A stretch of 44,873 nt of DNA. Source: Chlamydia sp. 17-3921 (lineage in GTDB: Bacteria; Chlamydiota; Chlamydiia; Chlamydiales; Chlamydiaceae). Positions 1 through 6,779 of the stretch are shown here, piece by piece (the stretch's first letter is position 1; every line of letters starts with the position of its first letter). The position numbers and the translations under genes were made by a program. The stretch is taken from positions 1 to 44,873 of the forward strand of contig NZ_CACSHH010000002.1 in assembly GCF_902705545.1 (NCBI RefSeq), in the 5' to 3' direction. The notes beneath the pieces are model-generated. The model had not been told where the DNA came from. It worked only from the letters and a program-made list of their open reading frames with translations, and searched no databases.

Positions 1-23
1 ATTTTTATAGGGACGTCTTTCTA

Positions 24-70
24 ATTTATTACAAAATAAAATTAGTTATCAATTCTATTTTGTAATAAAT
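24..70. repeat. 15-bp perfect inverted repeat
   Basis: Positions 24-38 and 56-70 are exact reverse complements, separated by a 17-nt loop. The arms are AT-rich and neither side is followed by a T-tract, so this is not a standard intrinsic terminator. It lies beyond the 3' end of the minus-strand infC-pheS-tRNA-Ser transcript and could end or protect that RNA, or be a regulatory site for a gene outside the window. The rest of 1-199 holds nothing I recognise. Confidence 0.6.
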
Positions 71-199
71 AAAACAGAAGTAATATAAACAACTAATCAA
101 CAAAAACTAATAATTATAAAAAATTATATATCAAAGAATAAAGAGCTTAGAGTAAGAAAAAAAACTAGAAGGAACTAAACTATTGAATATAAAAAGAAA

Positions 200-284
200 C
201 GGAAGAAGAGGGATTCGAACCCCCGGACCCTTTCAGGTCTCCTGTTTTCAAGACAGGTGCATTAAACCGCTCTGCCATTCTTCC
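200..284 (-). tRNA. tRNA-Ser (anticodon UGA)
   Basis: Read on the minus strand, the gene starts GGAAGAA and ends TTCTTCC plus discriminator G, giving a 7-bp acceptor stem. The anticodon stem CCTGT/ACAGG encloses a loop with TGA. There is a long variable arm, as expected for class II tRNA-Ser, and a T-loop containing GGTTCGAATCC. CCA is not encoded. The 5' end lies only 3 nt after the pheS stop codon, so the tRNA is probably processed from the end of the pheS message or made from a promoter inside pheS. Confidence 0.95.
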
Positions 285-287
285 TTA

Positions 288-1304
288 TTAAATAAACTGT
301 CGCAAAAATCTTATATCATTTTCACAGAATAAACGAATATCTGAAATGCCATATTTTAACATAGCCAATCTTTCTATTCCCATGCCTACAGCATATCCGG
401 AATAGATTTCGGAATCAATATTTCCATTACGAAGTACCTGAGGATGTATCATACCAGCACCGGCAACCTCGATCCATCCAGAGTACTTACACAAAGAGCA
501 GCCTCCATGACATTCACAAGAAACATCCACTTCAATTCCTGGTTCAACAAAAGGAAAATAACTATGTCGAAAACGCAATTCAACTTCTCTTTCAAAAAAA
601 GTATGATAAAATTCTGAAAGTAGTGTTGTCAGTTCCGATAAAGTTACATTCTGATCTATATAAAAGGCTTCAACCTGATGAAAAATGACATGAGAACGAG
701 AAGAAATGTCTTCATTACGAAAACATAGTCCCGGAGCAACTACTTTGATTGGGGGATTTCGCTTTTTTATTTCTCGAACTTGAACATTAGATGTATGGGT
801 ACGTAAAACCGTTGTAGGATCCAAATAGAAGGTATCATGCATCTGTCTCGCAGGATGATCTTCATCAAAATTTAACAAAGAAAAGTTATTTTCTTCACTT
901 TCTATGTTAGGAGCTTCTCGAACACAAAATCCTAAATGCATAAAAATATCAACAGTATCATCTAGAATTTTCTTAATTATATGTTTCCCTCCAATCCATT
1001 GAGACTCTCCGGGAAGAGAAATATCTATTTTTTCTTTTTGAAGTTCAATAGTTTCTTCTAAAAGAAGAGCGGTTAAAATCTTTTCTTCAATAAGACTTTC
1101 CACATATTCTCTAAAAGAATTTATAGAAACACCAAGTTCGGCTCTTCTTTCTTCAGGATTCTCTCTTATTTGATTTGCAAAATTACGAAAAATACCCTTC
1201 TTACCTAAGTAACGAACTTTAAGATCAAAAAGTTCTTTAGAAGAATCAGCTTGGCTAAGTTCAGAGTCAAACTGCTGTCGAGCGAACTTCAACTCCTCTT
1301 CCAT
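288..1304 (-). CDS. pheS: Phenylalanine--tRNA ligase alpha subunit
   Basis: PheS forms the cytosolic alpha2beta2 phenylalanyl-tRNA synthetase with PheT (not in this window) and carries the catalytic core that makes Phe-tRNA(Phe). The N-terminal 80 or so residues are the coiled-coil tRNA-binding arm. Class II motifs follow: motif 2 around FRNEDISSRSHVIFHQVE, a glycine/Cys-rich stretch (SCECHGGCSLCKYSGWIEVAG), and motif 3 GMGIERLAMLKYG near the end. The ATG at 1304 gives 338 residues, the normal length; a TTG 15 nt upstream is possible but neither start has a clear Shine-Dalgarno sequence. It is the last protein gene of infC-rpmI-rplT-pheS, and this linkage to L20 and IF3 is common in bacteria. 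The CxCxxxCxxC cluster in the catalytic domain may bind zinc, which is inference. Confidence 0.97.
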   Translation of the reverse strand: MEEELKFARQQFDSELSQADSSKELFDLKVRYLGKKGIFRNFANQIRENPEERRAELGVSINSFREYVESLIEEKILTALLLEETIELQKEKIDISLPGESQWIGGKHIIKKILDDTVDIFMHLGFCVREAPNIESEENNFSLLNFDEDHPARQMHDTFYLDPTTVLRTHTSNVQVREIKKRNPPIKVVAPGLCFRNEDISSRSHVIFHQVEAFYIDQNVTLSELTTLLSEFYHTFFEREVELRFRHSYFPFVEPGIEVDVSCECHGGCSLCKYSGWIEVAGAGMIHPQVLRNGNIDSEIYSGYAVGMGIERLAMLKYGISDIRLFCENDIRFLRQFI

Positions 1305-1331
1305 GGCCACACACAACAAAAATTTTGAGTT

Positions 1332-1697
1332 TTAAATAGTTGCTTTCAAAGCTTGCTTTGCTTGTTCTGCAATATCAGCAAAACTTTGAGGATTATGAAT
1401 TGCCATTTCTGAAAGGATCTTACGATTCAATATGATTCCAGCGCACTTCAAACCATTAATTAAACGGCTATACGATAAACCGTTAATTCTAGCAGCGACA
1501 TTCAACCGAGAAATCCAAAGGCTACGAAAATCCCCTTTCCTGTCTTTTCTATGCATATAATTAAATGCCATAGCCCTCATGACACAGGAGCGACTTTGTC
1601 TGATATGACCTTTTCTATCCCCCCAAAAGCCTTTGGCTTGTCCTAATATACGCTTGCGACGACGTCTAGAAGCTACTGAACCTGTTGCTCTTACCAT
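1332..1697 (-). CDS. rplT: 50S ribosomal protein L20
   Basis: L20 is an early-assembly large-subunit protein that binds 23S rRNA. The 121-residue sequence has the very basic N-terminal tail (ASRRRRKRILGQAKGFWG), followed by the QSRSCVMRAM and LNVAARINGLSYSRLINGL blocks typical of L20. Length is normal. It sits 17 nt after rpmI and 27 nt before pheS. In E. coli and Bacillus L20 represses this operon by binding its leader mRNA. The leader here has hairpins (see 2447-2550), but no L20-site consensus can be claimed from reading alone. Confidence 0.97.
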   Translation of the reverse strand: MVRATGSVASRRRRKRILGQAKGFWGDRKGHIRQSRSCVMRAMAFNYMHRKDRKGDFRSLWISRLNVAARINGLSYSRLINGLKCAGIILNRKILSEMAIHNPQSFADIAEQAKQALKATI

Positions 1698-1714
1698 GAT
1701 ATAATTCCTTACCT

Positions 1715-1909
1715 TTAAACAAGCATCATACGTTTATACATTCCTACCTGTCCCTGATCTACTAAAGGCTGTTTAGACAAGTTTCGCTTAGCTTGTGAAG
1801 ATTTTTTTGATAATTTATGTCTTTTTCCTGGACAATTTCTTTTTAACAAGCCAGAACCTGTTACTTTAAAGCGCGCCAAAACAGACTTATTGCTTTTCAT
1901 CTTAGGCAT
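1715..1909 (-). CDS. rpmI: 50S ribosomal protein L35
   Basis: L35 is a small basic protein of the large ribosomal subunit. The 64 residues begin MPKMKSNKSVLARFKVTGSG, the usual L35 opening, followed by GKRHKLSKKSSQAKRNL, the conserved basic core. Length is typical. It lies 9 nt downstream of infC and 17 nt upstream of rplT, the standard infC-rpmI-rplT order. Confidence 0.97.
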   Translation of the reverse strand: MPKMKSNKSVLARFKVTGSGLLKRNCPGKRHKLSKKSSQAKRNLSKQPLVDQGQVGMYKRMMLV

Positions 1910-1918
1910 AAGACTTTC

Positions 1919-2446
1919 CTATTTTTTCTTTACTTTTACTACCCCTGGAGCCACGACACAAATCAAAGAGCGCCCTGCTAACTTTGGTTCTGCTTCAACA
2001 AAACCAATATCTTCCAAACCTTGGCTCATTTTTTGAACGATTTTCAAACCATGCTCCGGATAGGCTAATTCACGACCTCGAAACATACACGTAATTTTTA
2101 CTTTATTGCCTTTTTCGACAAAAGACCTGGCTTGCTTTAACTTAGTCAAAAAATCGTTTTCATCTATATTAGGCTTTAGCTTTACTTCCTTAACTCGGAC
2201 TTGATGCTGTGCCTTTTTACTATCCTTTTCCTTCTTAGTGAGATCATAGCGATATTTGCCATAATCCATAATTTTACAAACAGGAGGTTCACTATTTGAA
2301 GCGACTTCAACAAGATCTAGATTAGCTTCTCTAGCCAAATCTAAGGCTTCTCTGATACCAACGATTCCTAGCTGTTCTCCATCCACGCCAATTAAGCGTA
2401 CTTGAGGAGCTCGTATCTGTCTGTTAATTTTGAAATTTAATACCAC
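1919..2446 (-). CDS. infC: Translation initiation factor IF-3
   Basis: IF-3 binds the 30S subunit, prevents premature 50S joining and checks initiator tRNA and start-codon pairing. The N domain (about residues 1-80) contains [10 protein letters not shown] and [14 protein letters not shown] lysine-rich linker follows, then the C domain (about 85-170) with [12 protein letters not shown] and [12 protein letters not shown]. The start at 2446 is GTG; a TAG lies two codons upstream, so no ATG is available. Rare start codons on infC let IF-3 limit its own synthesis in E. coli (AUU); GTG is a weaker version of the same theme. It is the first gene of the operon, with a likely sigma66-type promoter about 110 nt upstream. 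Confidence 0.96.
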   Translation of the reverse strand: MVLNFKINRQIRAPQVRLIGVDGEQLGIVGIREALDLAREANLDLVEVASNSEPPVCKIMDYGKYRYDLTKKEKDSKKAQHQVRVKEVKLKPNIDENDFLTKLKQARSFVEKGNKVKITCMFRGRELAYPEHGLKIVQKMSQGLEDIGFVEAEPKLAGRSLICVVAPGVVKVKKK

Positions 2447-2558
2447 ACTCTAGTCCGACTTCTCGTTAATATGAATCGGAGGTCACTACTTATCTTCTCA
2501 AGAAAAATCTTAGCAAACCTTCTGCTTACCCCTAGTAAGAAGAGTAACATCTTAGAGT

Positions 2559-2587
2559 ATTATCAAAAGAAAAGCAATGGAAATCAA
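2559..2587 (-). promoter_or_regulatory. Candidate sigma66 promoter for infC-rpmI-rplT-pheS
   Basis: On the minus strand, TTGATT (-35, 2582-2587) and GATAAT (-10, 2559-2564) are separated by exactly 17 bp. Transcription would begin near 2552, giving a leader of about 105 nt. Chlamydial sigma66 accepts such near-consensus elements. Based on motif match and position only. Confidence 0.5.
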
Positions 2588-2696
2588 ACGTAAGATACCT
2601 CCTAGACAGAATCCTATTAGAAAAAAATTTTAAGCACATATTTTGGCTAAACAACCAAAGAAATGGAGGTTATGTAATTAAATCAAACGTTTTTTA

Positions 2697-2724
2697 TTGC
2701 TTTTAAAACTTTCTAGTAGATAAT
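2697..2724 (+). promoter_or_regulatory. Candidate sigma66 promoter for nusB-murB
   Basis: TTGCTT (2697-2702) and GATAAT (2719-2724) are separated by 16 bp, about 75 nt upstream of the nusB ATG. The same -10 hexamer, GATAAT, is used by the divergent infC promoter. Motif evidence only. Confidence 0.4.
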
Positions 2725-2799
2725 CTTAGTTCTTTTCACGCTCCAGCTAAGCTCTCCTTAGCGATTGAATAAATTATAAGTTATTTTTTGGTGCTCATT

Positions 2800-3303
2800 A
2801 TGGCTACACCAGCGCCAGAGAAGTCCTTAAGGGTCCTCGCCGCTTCACACTCTCAAACTCTTCCCCAACAAAAAATGCGGGAAATAGTTTTACAAATGCT
2901 TTATGCATTAGATATAGTCCCCTCATCAGAAGAGGGGCTCGTCCCTCTTCTGATGAAGGAAACAGCTGTTGCACAAAAACATGCTCTTATAGCTTTAAGC
3001 TATTCTAAGCAAATTATAGCAAAAGCATCGGAACTTGATTCTCTCATTAGTAAAACAATTAAAACACCTTTTGAGAAATTAAACCTTATGGAAAAAAATA
3101 TTTTACGACTTACTCTATTTGAATATCTATATGGTGAACCCATTCATTCTTCTATTTTAATAGCTGAAGCTACGAGACTTATAAAAAAGTTCAGCTATTT
3201 AGAAGCACGATCTTTCGTGCAAGCTGTTTTAAATGATATTTTTCGCTTGGCCACCCCTAAATCCTATACCGGTAATTCTTTAGTTTGTTGTTCCTCTAAT
3301 TAA
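2800..3303 (+). CDS. nusB: Transcription antitermination protein NusB
   Basis: NusB with NusE (S10) binds boxA RNA and supports rRNA antitermination. The protein is all-helical, with the family signatures MREIVLQMLYALDIVP near the N-terminus and LNLMEKNILRLTLFEYLYG, IHSSILIAEATRLIKKFS and ARSFVQAVLNDI in the C-terminal half. I chose the ATG at 2800 (167 residues); an in-frame TTG at 2788 exists but has no better ribosome site. The 15 or so C-terminal residues (CCSSN end) are not part of the family core. murB begins 17 nt later on the same strand. Confidence 0.92.
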   Translation: MATPAPEKSLRVLAASHSQTLPQQKMREIVLQMLYALDIVPSSEEGLVPLLMKETAVAQKHALIALSYSKQIIAKASELDSLISKTIKTPFEKLNLMEKNILRLTLFEYLYGEPIHSSILIAEATRLIKKFSYLEARSFVQAVLNDIFRLATPKSYTGNSLVCCSSN

Positions 3304-3320
3304 ATTATTGAAGCTTTAAG

Positions 3321-4253
3321 TTGAACGAATCTACTACTCCCAAATTTCCTTTCTCAGTTCGCCGTAGTGTTTGGTTAAATAAATACTCTACATTTCGTAT
3401 TGGGGGACCTGCAAACTATTTTAAAGCAGTTCATTCCGTAGAAGAAGCTTGTCAGACTATCTGTTATCTTAAAAAAATAAACTATCCATTTATTGTTCTT
3501 GGCAAAGGTTCTAATTGTTTGTTTGATGATCGAGGATTTGATGGTTTTGTTCTTTATAATGCGATTACAGGCAAAGAATTTTTACCAAAAATGTGTCTTA
3601 AGGCATATTCTGGACTATCTTTTGCATCTTTAGGGAAAACTTCTACATATAATGGTTATTCGGGACTAGAATTTGCTATAGGAATTCCTGGATCTGTTGG
3701 CGGAGCAATTTATATGAATGCAGGAACGGCAGAGCAAGACGTTGCTTCTATTGTTAAATTTGTAGAAGTCATTAATGACCAAGGTAATATTCTTACCTAT
3801 ACTAAGGAAGAGTTAGAATTTTCATATCGCAAGTCCCGTTTTCAACAACATCATGAATTTATTCTATCAGCAACTTTCCAGCTTACTAAAAATTTTTTAG
3901 CTCCTCATGAAATAAAAGCAGCCTTGCAACACCGGATGACCACCCAACCTTATACTCTACCTTCTGCAGGTTGTATCTTTCGCAATCCTCCAGGAGGAGC
4001 TTCTGCAGGAAAACTTATAGATGAGGCAGGACTTAAAAATCTTAGTGTTGGCGGCGCTAAAATTTCTCATGTTCATGCAAATTTTATTGTCAATACTGGA
4101 AGAGCTACTTCTAATGAAGTCAAGAAACTTATTGAAATAATACGTTCAACACTCAAGATTCATGGTATAGAACTCGAAGAAGAAGTCTGTATAGTTCCTT
4201 ACCGCCTTCCTTCTAATCTTTACAATTCAGAGAACGAAGTATCAGTAATTTAG
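3321..4253 (+). CDS. murB: UDP-N-acetylenolpyruvoylglucosamine reductase
   Basis: MurB is the cytosolic FAD enzyme that uses NADPH to reduce UDP-GlcNAc-enolpyruvate to UDP-MurNAc. The FAD-binding part has [13 protein letters not shown] and [28 protein letters not shown] is the diphosphate-binding loop, and SYRKSRFQ carries the substrate-binding Tyr/Arg. [25 protein letters not shown] matches the type II MurB catalytic Ser region, here with Ala-Gly-Cys where Gly-Ser-x-Phe is usual, and EEEVCIVP holds the C-terminal Glu. The start is TTG at 3321 with a weak upstream site. The 3' end overlaps the convergent methyltransferase gene by 41 bp. It supports chlamydial peptidoglycan synthesis, which is confined to division. 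Confidence 0.95.
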   Translation: MNESTTPKFPFSVRRSVWLNKYSTFRIGGPANYFKAVHSVEEACQTICYLKKINYPFIVLGKGSNCLFDDRGFDGFVLYNAITGKEFLPKMCLKAYSGLSFASLGKTSTYNGYSGLEFAIGIPGSVGGAIYMNAGTAEQDVASIVKFVEVINDQGNILTYTKEELEFSYRKSRFQQHHEFILSATFQLTKNFLAPHEIKAALQHRMTTQPYTLPSAGCIFRNPPGGASAGKLIDEAGLKNLSVGGAKISHVHANFIVNTGRATSNEVKKLIEIIRSTLKIHGIELEEEVCIVPYRLPSNLYNSENEVSVI

Positions 4254-4803
4254 GAGCCTTCGATCGATTCATCACATGAAATGAGCTTACCTGCCAATGT
4301 TGTGGATCCAAATTCGTTGCCCATGCTTCAATAGCTAAAGTTTCCCGCTCCCCTTCTTCATGCCCAGGATAACAAACTATAGTTATGACTCCTTGAGGAA
4401 CAAGAGCTTTCAAAGCACTTTTTAAGCTTCTTAAAGTCGTTGTTGTTAAAGTTGTAATCGCTTTATTTCCTTTAGGAAAATAACCAAGATTATAATGTAT
4501 TAATTTTATTTGAGTTTCTGAAATTTCCTCATGAGAACGCTTCTTAAGTTCTATAATAGACCGCTCTTCTTGAGTTAAAGACCGTTCAAAAAGCGTTTTA
4601 GCGCTTTCCAAAGCTTCCTTTTGAATATCATAGGCTACAAGTTTTCCTTGCCCTTGGAGTAATCTTGCAAGAACGAGGCTATCCCATCCGTGTCCACAGG
4701 TAGCGTCCACAACAGTATCTCCAGGGACCACTATTTCATGAAAAACCTCATGAGACAAACAAACAACATTTCCATCAAATAATCTTCGTTGTTTAAACAT
4801 CAA
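4213..4803 (-). CDS. SAM-dependent methyltransferase, MnmM/YtqB family
   Basis: A 196-residue class I methyltransferase. Motif I is [12 protein letters not shown] (about residues 31-42), motif II is around [11 protein letters not shown], and the family-specific stretches [12 protein letters not shown] and VCYPGHEEG follow. These mark the YtqB/rRNA_methylase family (Pfam PF06962 from memory), whose Bacillus member MnmM methylates nm5s2U34 to mnm5s2U34 in tRNA. That substrate is inferred for this protein. Two adjacent ATG codons (4803, 4800) could start it. Its 3' end overlaps murB by 41 bp on the other strand. A tRNA-Val gene and the tRNA methyltransferase gene trmB lie next to it. Confidence 0.85.
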   Translation of the reverse strand: MMFKQRRLFDGNVVCLSHEVFHEIVVPGDTVVDATCGHGWDSLVLARLLQGQGKLVAYDIQKEALESAKTLFERSLTQEERSIIELKKRSHEEISETQIKLIHYNLGYFPKGNKAITTLTTTTLRSLKSALKALVPQGVITIVCYPGHEEGERETLAIEAWATNLDPQHWQVSSFHVMNRSKAPKLLILRSLNCKD

Positions 4804-4811
4804 TATGCCTA

Positions 4812-4840
4812 TTGCAAAGATAGTATTTTCTCAGTACCAT
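4812..4840 (+). promoter_or_regulatory. Candidate promoter for tRNA-Val
   Basis: TTGCAA (4812-4817) and TACCAT (4835-4840) are 17 bp apart and lie just upstream of the tRNA, predicting a start near 4847, 7 nt before the mature 5' end. The -10 is weak. The tRNA stands alone on this strand between two minus-strand genes, so it needs its own promoter. Confidence 0.4.
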
Positions 4841-4853
4841 GGTGCTAAAAATT

Positions 4854-4927
4854 GGGGTATTAGCTCAGTTGGTTAGAGCGTCACGTTGACATCGTGAAGG
4901 TCAGCTGTTCAAGTCAGCTATATCCCA
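4854..4927 (+). tRNA. tRNA-Val (anticodon GAC)
   Basis: A 74-nt tRNA with acceptor stem GGGGTAT/ATATCCC plus discriminator A, D-arm AGCTCAGTTGGTTAGAGC, anticodon stem TCACG/CGTGA around TTGACAT (anticodon GAC), and T-arm AGCTG/CAGCT around TTCAAGT. CCA is not encoded. The last 10 nt (4918-4927) overlap the 3' end of trmB on the opposite strand. The downstream side is trmB coding sequence and has no plus-strand T-tract hairpin. Confidence 0.96.
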
Positions 4928-5616
4928 ACGTTTTTCACAAATTCTGTATAGAAAATAGATAGTCCTTTAGATCTCCAAAGATTCTCAAACCAAGACCCAC
5001 CATAACTTTCTAATTTCCTACAATAATATGGTTCGGGAAGTATAGGTGTAAGACTTTGTTTTAAAACTTCAATAGCCTCTTTTAAATAACCCTCTTCATC
5101 TGTAGCTAAAATAAGAGCGGCTTTGTTTTGCATAACTTTAACAAGATCTTTTACGAACTCTGGATGAAAAAGTCTACGCTTACGGTGTCGTTGTTTTGGC
5201 CATGGATCTGGAAAATTTATAACAATACGCTCTAAAGCCTCAGAAGGCACGTAGTATTGAAAAAACGTCTCGGCAGTTCCATATACTATTCTCAGATTAG
5301 TAATTTGGCTGTTGGACATCTTAGACCAAATCTTCCTAACCCTATCAAAACGTTGTTCAACAGCAATCCAATTTATCTGAGGATAAATTTGTGCCTGAGC
5401 AACAATCCAGTCACCGTTTCCAGAACACAACTCACAAGCTATCGGAAGCTCATTAAAGAACATTTTTTCCCACAAAGATGTAGCAAAACGATAATGATCC
5501 GAATAATGCTTGGGAACAAAAAGTACTCCTCGGTCAATACAAGGCGAGCGCTCTTCCCATGTAAAAGGGAGATTTAAATCACGAGGTTTCACGAAAAAAC
5601 AATAAGAAACTGACAC
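4918..5616 (-). CDS. trmB: tRNA (guanine-N7-)-methyltransferase
   Basis: TrmB makes m7G46 in the tRNA variable loop using SAM. The sequence shows motif I ELCSGNGDW (about residues 62-70), AVEQRFDRVRKIW, and the family hallmark NFPDPWPKQRHRKRRL, with the Asp and Arg/His residues of the catalytic and tRNA-binding site; ATDEEGY follows. The GTG at 5616 gives 232 residues. A second GTG at 5592 (reading VKPRDLNLPF) is equally plausible and fits the chlamydial homologue start as I remember it. The stop codon lies inside the tRNA-Val gene on the other strand. It lies downstream of nrdB but after a strong hairpin, so it probably has its own promoter. Confidence 0.94.
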   Translation of the reverse strand: MSVSYCFFVKPRDLNLPFTWEERSPCIDRGVLFVPKHYSDHYRFATSLWEKMFFNELPIACELCSGNGDWIVAQAQIYPQINWIAVEQRFDRVRKIWSKMSNSQITNLRIVYGTAETFFQYYVPSEALERIVINFPDPWPKQRHRKRRLFHPEFVKDLVKVMQNKAALILATDEEGYLKEAIEVLKQSLTPILPEPYYCRKLESYGGSWFENLWRSKGLSIFYTEFVKNVGI

Positions 5617-5663
5617 AAAAAGTATAAAAGCTCTTCTAGTTTTTCTCTAAGATTTTTTTAAGG

Positions 5664-5701
5664 ATAGAAAAGCATTACACTGCAATTACACAGTGTAATG
5701 A
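5664..5701 (-). terminator. Intrinsic terminator of nrdAB
   Basis: A perfect 10-bp stem, CATTACACTG (5674-5683) with CAGTGTAATG (5692-5701), has an 8-nt loop. On the minus strand it begins 16 nt after the nrdB stop and is followed by CTTTTCT. Position and structure fit a Rho-independent terminator. The heptamer ATTACAC occurs twice directly and once inverted here, so a protein-binding role is also possible. Confidence 0.7.
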
Positions 5702-5716
5702 AGATCTATGAACCAA

Positions 5717-6757
5717 CTACCAACTCAAACTAGCAGAAGTTTGATACTCAGTAACCCGAGTTTCAAAGAAATTTTTTTCTTTATTAAGGTCTATGGTTTC
5801 ACTCATCCATGGGAAAGGATTTTTCGAGTTATATATAGGCTTCAACCCAATTCTCTCTAAACGACGATCCGCAATATGACGAACATAATCTATAAACATC
5901 GAGGCCTTCAACCCAAGAATACCTCGAGGTAAGCAATCTTTAGCATATTCAATTTCAAGATCTACAGCTTTTTCTATAAGAGCAATAATTTCTTCTTGTA
6001 GTTCTAGAGACCAAACTTCAGGATTTTCTTCTTTAATACCATTGATCAAATCGATACCAAAGTTTAAGTGAATCGTCTCATCTCTAAGTATATATTGATA
6101 CTGCTCTCCAATCCCAGTCATTTTATTTTGTCTATGAAAAGAGAGAATCATAACAAAGCCACTATAAAAGAAAATTCCTTCCATAATAATGTAATATCCC
6201 ACCAAATTCTTAATAAATTGGCGTAATCCTTCTATAGAATCTGTAGAAAAATTTGGATTTAAAACATCAACAGTTAAGGTCATTTGGAAATCATCTTTTG
6301 CCTTAATAGAGGCGCGCTCATTATAAGCATTAAAGACTTCGGCTTCATCAAGACCTAAAGATTCACAAATATAAAGGAACGTGTGAGTATGAACAGCTTC
6401 TTCAAAAGCTTGACGGAGCAAATACTGACGAGACTCAGGATTTGTAATATGCTTAAATATAGCCAAAACAATGTTATTTCCTACTAGGCTCTCTGCCGTA
6501 CTGAAAAATCCTAGATTCAATAAAATTACACGACGCTCATCCTCTGATAAACCATTAGACTTCCATAATTCAATATCTCTTGCCATAGGAATTTCTGTAG
6601 GAAGCCAATTGTTAGCACAACCATTGAGATAGTGTTCCCAAGCCCATTTATACTTAATTGGAACTAATTGATTTACATCAACTTGGCTACAGTTTACCAA
6701 TCGCTTACTATTGATATGTACACGTCTTAATTTCCCATCTAAAATATCTGCTTTCAT
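5717..6757 (-). CDS. nrdB: Ribonucleotide reductase, beta subunit (class Ic, Mn/Fe type)
   Basis: The beta subunit supplies the metal cofactor that starts the radical reaction in NrdA. The metal ligands read E89, E120, H123, E193, E227 and H230. Position 127, Tyr in class Ia enzymes, is Phe (EEAVHTHTF). This is the signature of the chlamydial class Ic enzyme, where a Mn(IV)/Fe(III) cluster replaces the tyrosyl radical. The radical-path residues W51, Y222 and the C-terminal Y338 are all present at the C. trachomatis numbering. At 346 residues it is full length. nrdB follows nrdA by 22 nt and is closed by the hairpin at 5674-5701. Confidence 0.97.
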   Translation of the reverse strand: MKADILDGKLRRVHINSKRLVNCSQVDVNQLVPIKYKWAWEHYLNGCANNWLPTEIPMARDIELWKSNGLSEDERRVILLNLGFFSTAESLVGNNIVLAIFKHITNPESRQYLLRQAFEEAVHTHTFLYICESLGLDEAEVFNAYNERASIKAKDDFQMTLTVDVLNPNFSTDSIEGLRQFIKNLVGYYIIMEGIFFYSGFVMILSFHRQNKMTGIGEQYQYILRDETIHLNFGIDLINGIKEENPEVWSLELQEEIIALIEKAVDLEIEYAKDCLPRGILGLKASMFIDYVRHIADRRLERIGLKPIYNSKNPFPWMSETIDLNKEKNFFETRVTEYQTSASLSW

Positions 6758-6779
6758 TGCATTACCTCGCTTCTAGCAT

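Larger units (their letters stand above)
2447..2799. other. Divergent control region between infC and nusB, with leader hairpins
   Basis: About 350 nt without a gene. It holds a candidate promoter for each direction (entered separately) and a roughly 105-nt infC leader. In the leader RNA (minus strand), 2519-2542 can fold with CTTAC pairing to GTAAG around a 5-nt loop, extended by TTCT/AGAA, and a second weaker TCCGA/TCGGA pairing brackets the last 30 nt before the infC start. Leader structure fits the autoregulation known for this operon in other bacteria, but the link is inference. Confidence 0.5.
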
